Shown piece after piece: positions 33,082 through 34,429 of a DNA stretch of 34,429 nt. Under the pieces are notes generated by a model that worked only from the letters and a program-made list of their open reading frames with translations, was not told the origin of the DNA and ran no database searches. The stretch's first letter is position 1. Every line of letters starts with the position of its first letter. This DNA is from Rugosibacter sp. GTDB taxonomy: Bacteria; Pseudomonadota; Gammaproteobacteria; Burkholderiales; Rhodocyclaceae. The DNA lies in contig JAUSMB010000032.1 in NCBI GenBank assembly GCA_030645365.1, forward strand, positions 1-34,429. Direction: 5' to 3'. Made by a program: the position numbers and the translations under genes.

Positions 33082-33126
33082 GAATGCTGTTTTTCTTGGT
33101 TCGCTTTTTCCAACTTAGCCAATAAA

Positions 33127-33161
33127 GTTTCCTTTCTGAACATTCATTCACGAAAGGAAAC
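33127..33161 (+). promoter_or_regulatory. Inverted repeat covering the ribosome binding site of the sulfate-binding protein gene
   Basis: GTTTCCTTTC (33127-33136) is the exact complement of GAAAGGAAAC (33152-33161). The right arm is the ribosome binding site, ending 3 bases before ATG 33165. In RNA the hairpin would hide it. Confidence 0.55.
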
Positions 33162-33164
33162 ACC

Positions 33165-34181
33165 ATGCGTCGCCCGTTTTTTGTCAATGCAGCACTTGCC
33201 GGCCTGCTCGGCCTCTCCCTGCTCACTGCCAGCGCAACCCATGCAACAGACATTACGTTGCTCAATGTGTCTTATGACCCGACGCGCGAGCTGTATCAGG
33301 AATTCAACGCCGCTTTTGCGAAATACTGGAAAGCCAAGACGGGCGATACGCTCACCGTCAAGCAATCCCACGGCGGTGCGGGCAAGCAGGCGCGGGCCGT
33401 GATCGATGGTCTGGAGGCTGATGTAGTCACGCTTGCGCTGGCTTATGACATCGATGCGATTGGCGAAAAAGCCAAGCTCATCCCGGCCGATTGGCAAAAA
33501 CGCTTGCCACATAACTCATCCCCCTACACTTCAACGATCGTCTTGCTGGTGCGCAAAGGCAATCCCAAGGGCATCAAGGATTGGGGTGACCTGGTCAAGC
33601 CGGATGTGGGTGTTATCACGCCCAACCCGAAGACTTCCGGCGGCGCTCGCTGGAATTATCTGGCGGCCTGGGCTTACGCACTCAAGCAGCCGGGCGGCAA
33701 TGAGAAAACAGCGCAAGCATTCGTCAAAAAACTGTATGCCAACGTCAAGGTGCTGGACTCCGGTGCGCGTGGCTCGACCACTACGTTTGCCGAGCGCGGC
33801 ATAGGCGACGTGCTGCTGGCCTGGGAAAACGAAGCCTATCTGGCACTCAAGGAACTCGGTCCGGACAAGTTTGAAATTGTCACCCCATCGCTCTCCATCC
33901 TCGCCGAACCGCCTGTCAGCATTGTCGACAAGTTTGTCGACAAACACGGCACACGCAAGGTAGCAACCGCCTATCTCGACTATCTGTATTCGCCTGAAGG
34001 ACAGGATATTGCCGGTAAAAACTACTACCGTCCGACGGACAAGAAAGTTGCCGCCCAATATGCCAAGCAATTCGCACCAGTGAAGCTCATCACCATCGAC
34101 GAAATCTTTGGCGGCTGGCAGGCGGCACAGAAAACACACTTTGCCGACGGCGGCACTTTCGACCAGATCAGCGCGCGCTAA
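33165..34181 (+). CDS. sbp: Periplasmic sulfate/thiosulfate-binding protein
   Basis: The 338-residue product delivers sulfate to the CysTWA transporter. A Sec signal peptide ([20 protein letters not shown], cut after ATHA near residue 27) is followed by the family start [18 protein letters not shown]. Further signatures are [53 protein letters not shown] and [17 protein letters not shown], the sulfate-contacting loops. The length equals that of Sbp/CysP. No permease gene follows in the window; a porin does. It is probably under sulfur control, and a hairpin covers its ribosome binding site. Confidence 0.94.
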   Translation: MRRPFFVNAALAGLLGLSLLTASATHATDITLLNVSYDPTRELYQEFNAAFAKYWKAKTGDTLTVKQSHGGAGKQARAVIDGLEADVVTLALAYDIDAIGEKAKLIPADWQKRLPHNSSPYTSTIVLLVRKGNPKGIKDWGDLVKPDVGVITPNPKTSGGARWNYLAAWAYALKQPGGNEKTAQAFVKKLYANVKVLDSGARGSTTTFAERGIGDVLLAWENEAYLALKELGPDKFEIVTPSLSILAEPPVSIVDKFVDKHGTRKVATAYLDYLYSPEGQDIAGKNYYRPTDKKVAAQYAKQFAPVKLITIDEIFGGWQAAQKTHFADGGTFDQISAR

Positions 34182-34202
34182 ACGAACGCAACGGCGCTGC
34201 GC

Positions 34203-34223
34203 CGCCGTATCACCAGAGCCGAC
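34203..34223 (-). repeat. Dispersed 21-25 bp repeat, copy 7
   Basis: One mismatch from the 21-base core on the minus strand, with AAAA at its 5' side. It lies between sbp and the porin gene. Confidence 0.7.
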
Positions 34224-34279
34224 TTTTCGATTCACGAAAGCCAGCATCAACTACCCTACCGTTTTAACTCGGAGAAATC

Positions 34280-34429
34280 ATGAAACAAAAATTCATCGCC
34301 CTAGCCATCACCGGTCTATCCGGTGCGGCACTCGCCCAATCCAACGTCACGATCTATGGCGTGGCCGACGCTACCTTTGATGTCATCAGTGTCAGCGGCG
34401 GTACCACACCTGCCCTTCAAGCCAATACA
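34280..34429 (+). CDS. Outer-membrane porin, 5' part only
   Basis: Fifty residues are visible: a signal peptide MKQKFIALAITGLSGAALAQ followed by SNVTIYGVADATFDVIS. The motif S-x-V-T-L/I-Y-G-x-x-D directly after an Ala-Gln cleavage site is the start of Porin_4 general porins, which are abundant in betaproteobacteria. CGGAGAAA precedes the ATG. The gene runs off the window. Its place behind sbp may reflect sulfate or anion passage, but this is a guess. Confidence 0.85.
   Translation, partial: MKQKFIALAITGLSGAALAQSNVTIYGVADATFDVISVSGGTTPALQANT

Noticed and set aside
1-34429. CRISPR arrays, rRNA genes, prophage or conjugation genes
   Set aside because: No regularly spaced direct repeats, no rRNA segments and no phage or transfer gene products were seen on either strand.

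Overview
The window comes from a betaproteobacterium. The protein types point there: a 400-residue TrpS, a porin of the Porin_4 kind, and the cluster rnm-yciO-S2P-trpS-scpAB-rluB next to rimP-nusA-infB-rbfA-truB-rpsO-pnp. A member of Nitrosomonadales or a near relative fits, but the genus cannot be read from the sequence.

Layout. (1) Positions 1-3.9 kb are accessory DNA, a row of integron gene cassettes all on the plus strand: a YefM/YoeB toxin-antitoxin pair, a zinc-free MDR oxidoreductase, a second toxin-antitoxin pair (TIGR02574-type antitoxin and RelE/ParE toxin), a small membrane protein and a secreted protein. Three attC sites are clear and a fourth is possible. No integrase is inside the window. 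The third attC is split by a 385-bp insertion-sequence remnant flanked by CGTT on both sides. (2) 3.9-10 kb holds ovoA (ovothiol synthesis) facing a small minus-strand group (PduO-type cobalamin adenosyltransferase, a possible 45-residue protein, an ADP-ribosylglycohydrolase-like protein), then a flavoprotein disulfide reductase. (3) 10-19.9 kb holds tRNA-Pro and tRNA-Arg, dksA, and the minus-strand translation and RNA-decay genes pnp, rpsO, truB, rbfA, infB, nusA, rimP. A strong promoter and an attenuator-like hairpin precede rimP. (4) 19.9-28.1 kb holds the minus-strand group alpha/beta hydrolase, rnm, yciO, [insert], S2P protease, trpS, scpA, scpB, rluB. (5) 28.2-34.4 kb holds parE, kup, a spermidine-synthase-like gene, a periplasmic sulfate-binding protein and the start of a porin.

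The most unusual feature is a lone integron cassette (a DUF4145 protein with its own attC-like site) sitting backwards inside the yciO-S2P interval, about 21 kb from the array. Its upstream boundary is the attC core GTTGGGC directly joined to an IS end related to the one that splits the third attC of the array. The two junctions together suggest an IS group that inserts at attC cores, and movement of a cassette into a housekeeping cluster.

A second window-wide signal is a dispersed repeat of about 21-25 bp (core GTCGGCGCTGGTGATACGGC). Seven copies were found; most are between genes, one lies in the extreme 5' end of the scpA reading frame and one inside rnm. Coordinates were counted by hand from the sequence; homology statements rest on recognised motifs, not on searches.
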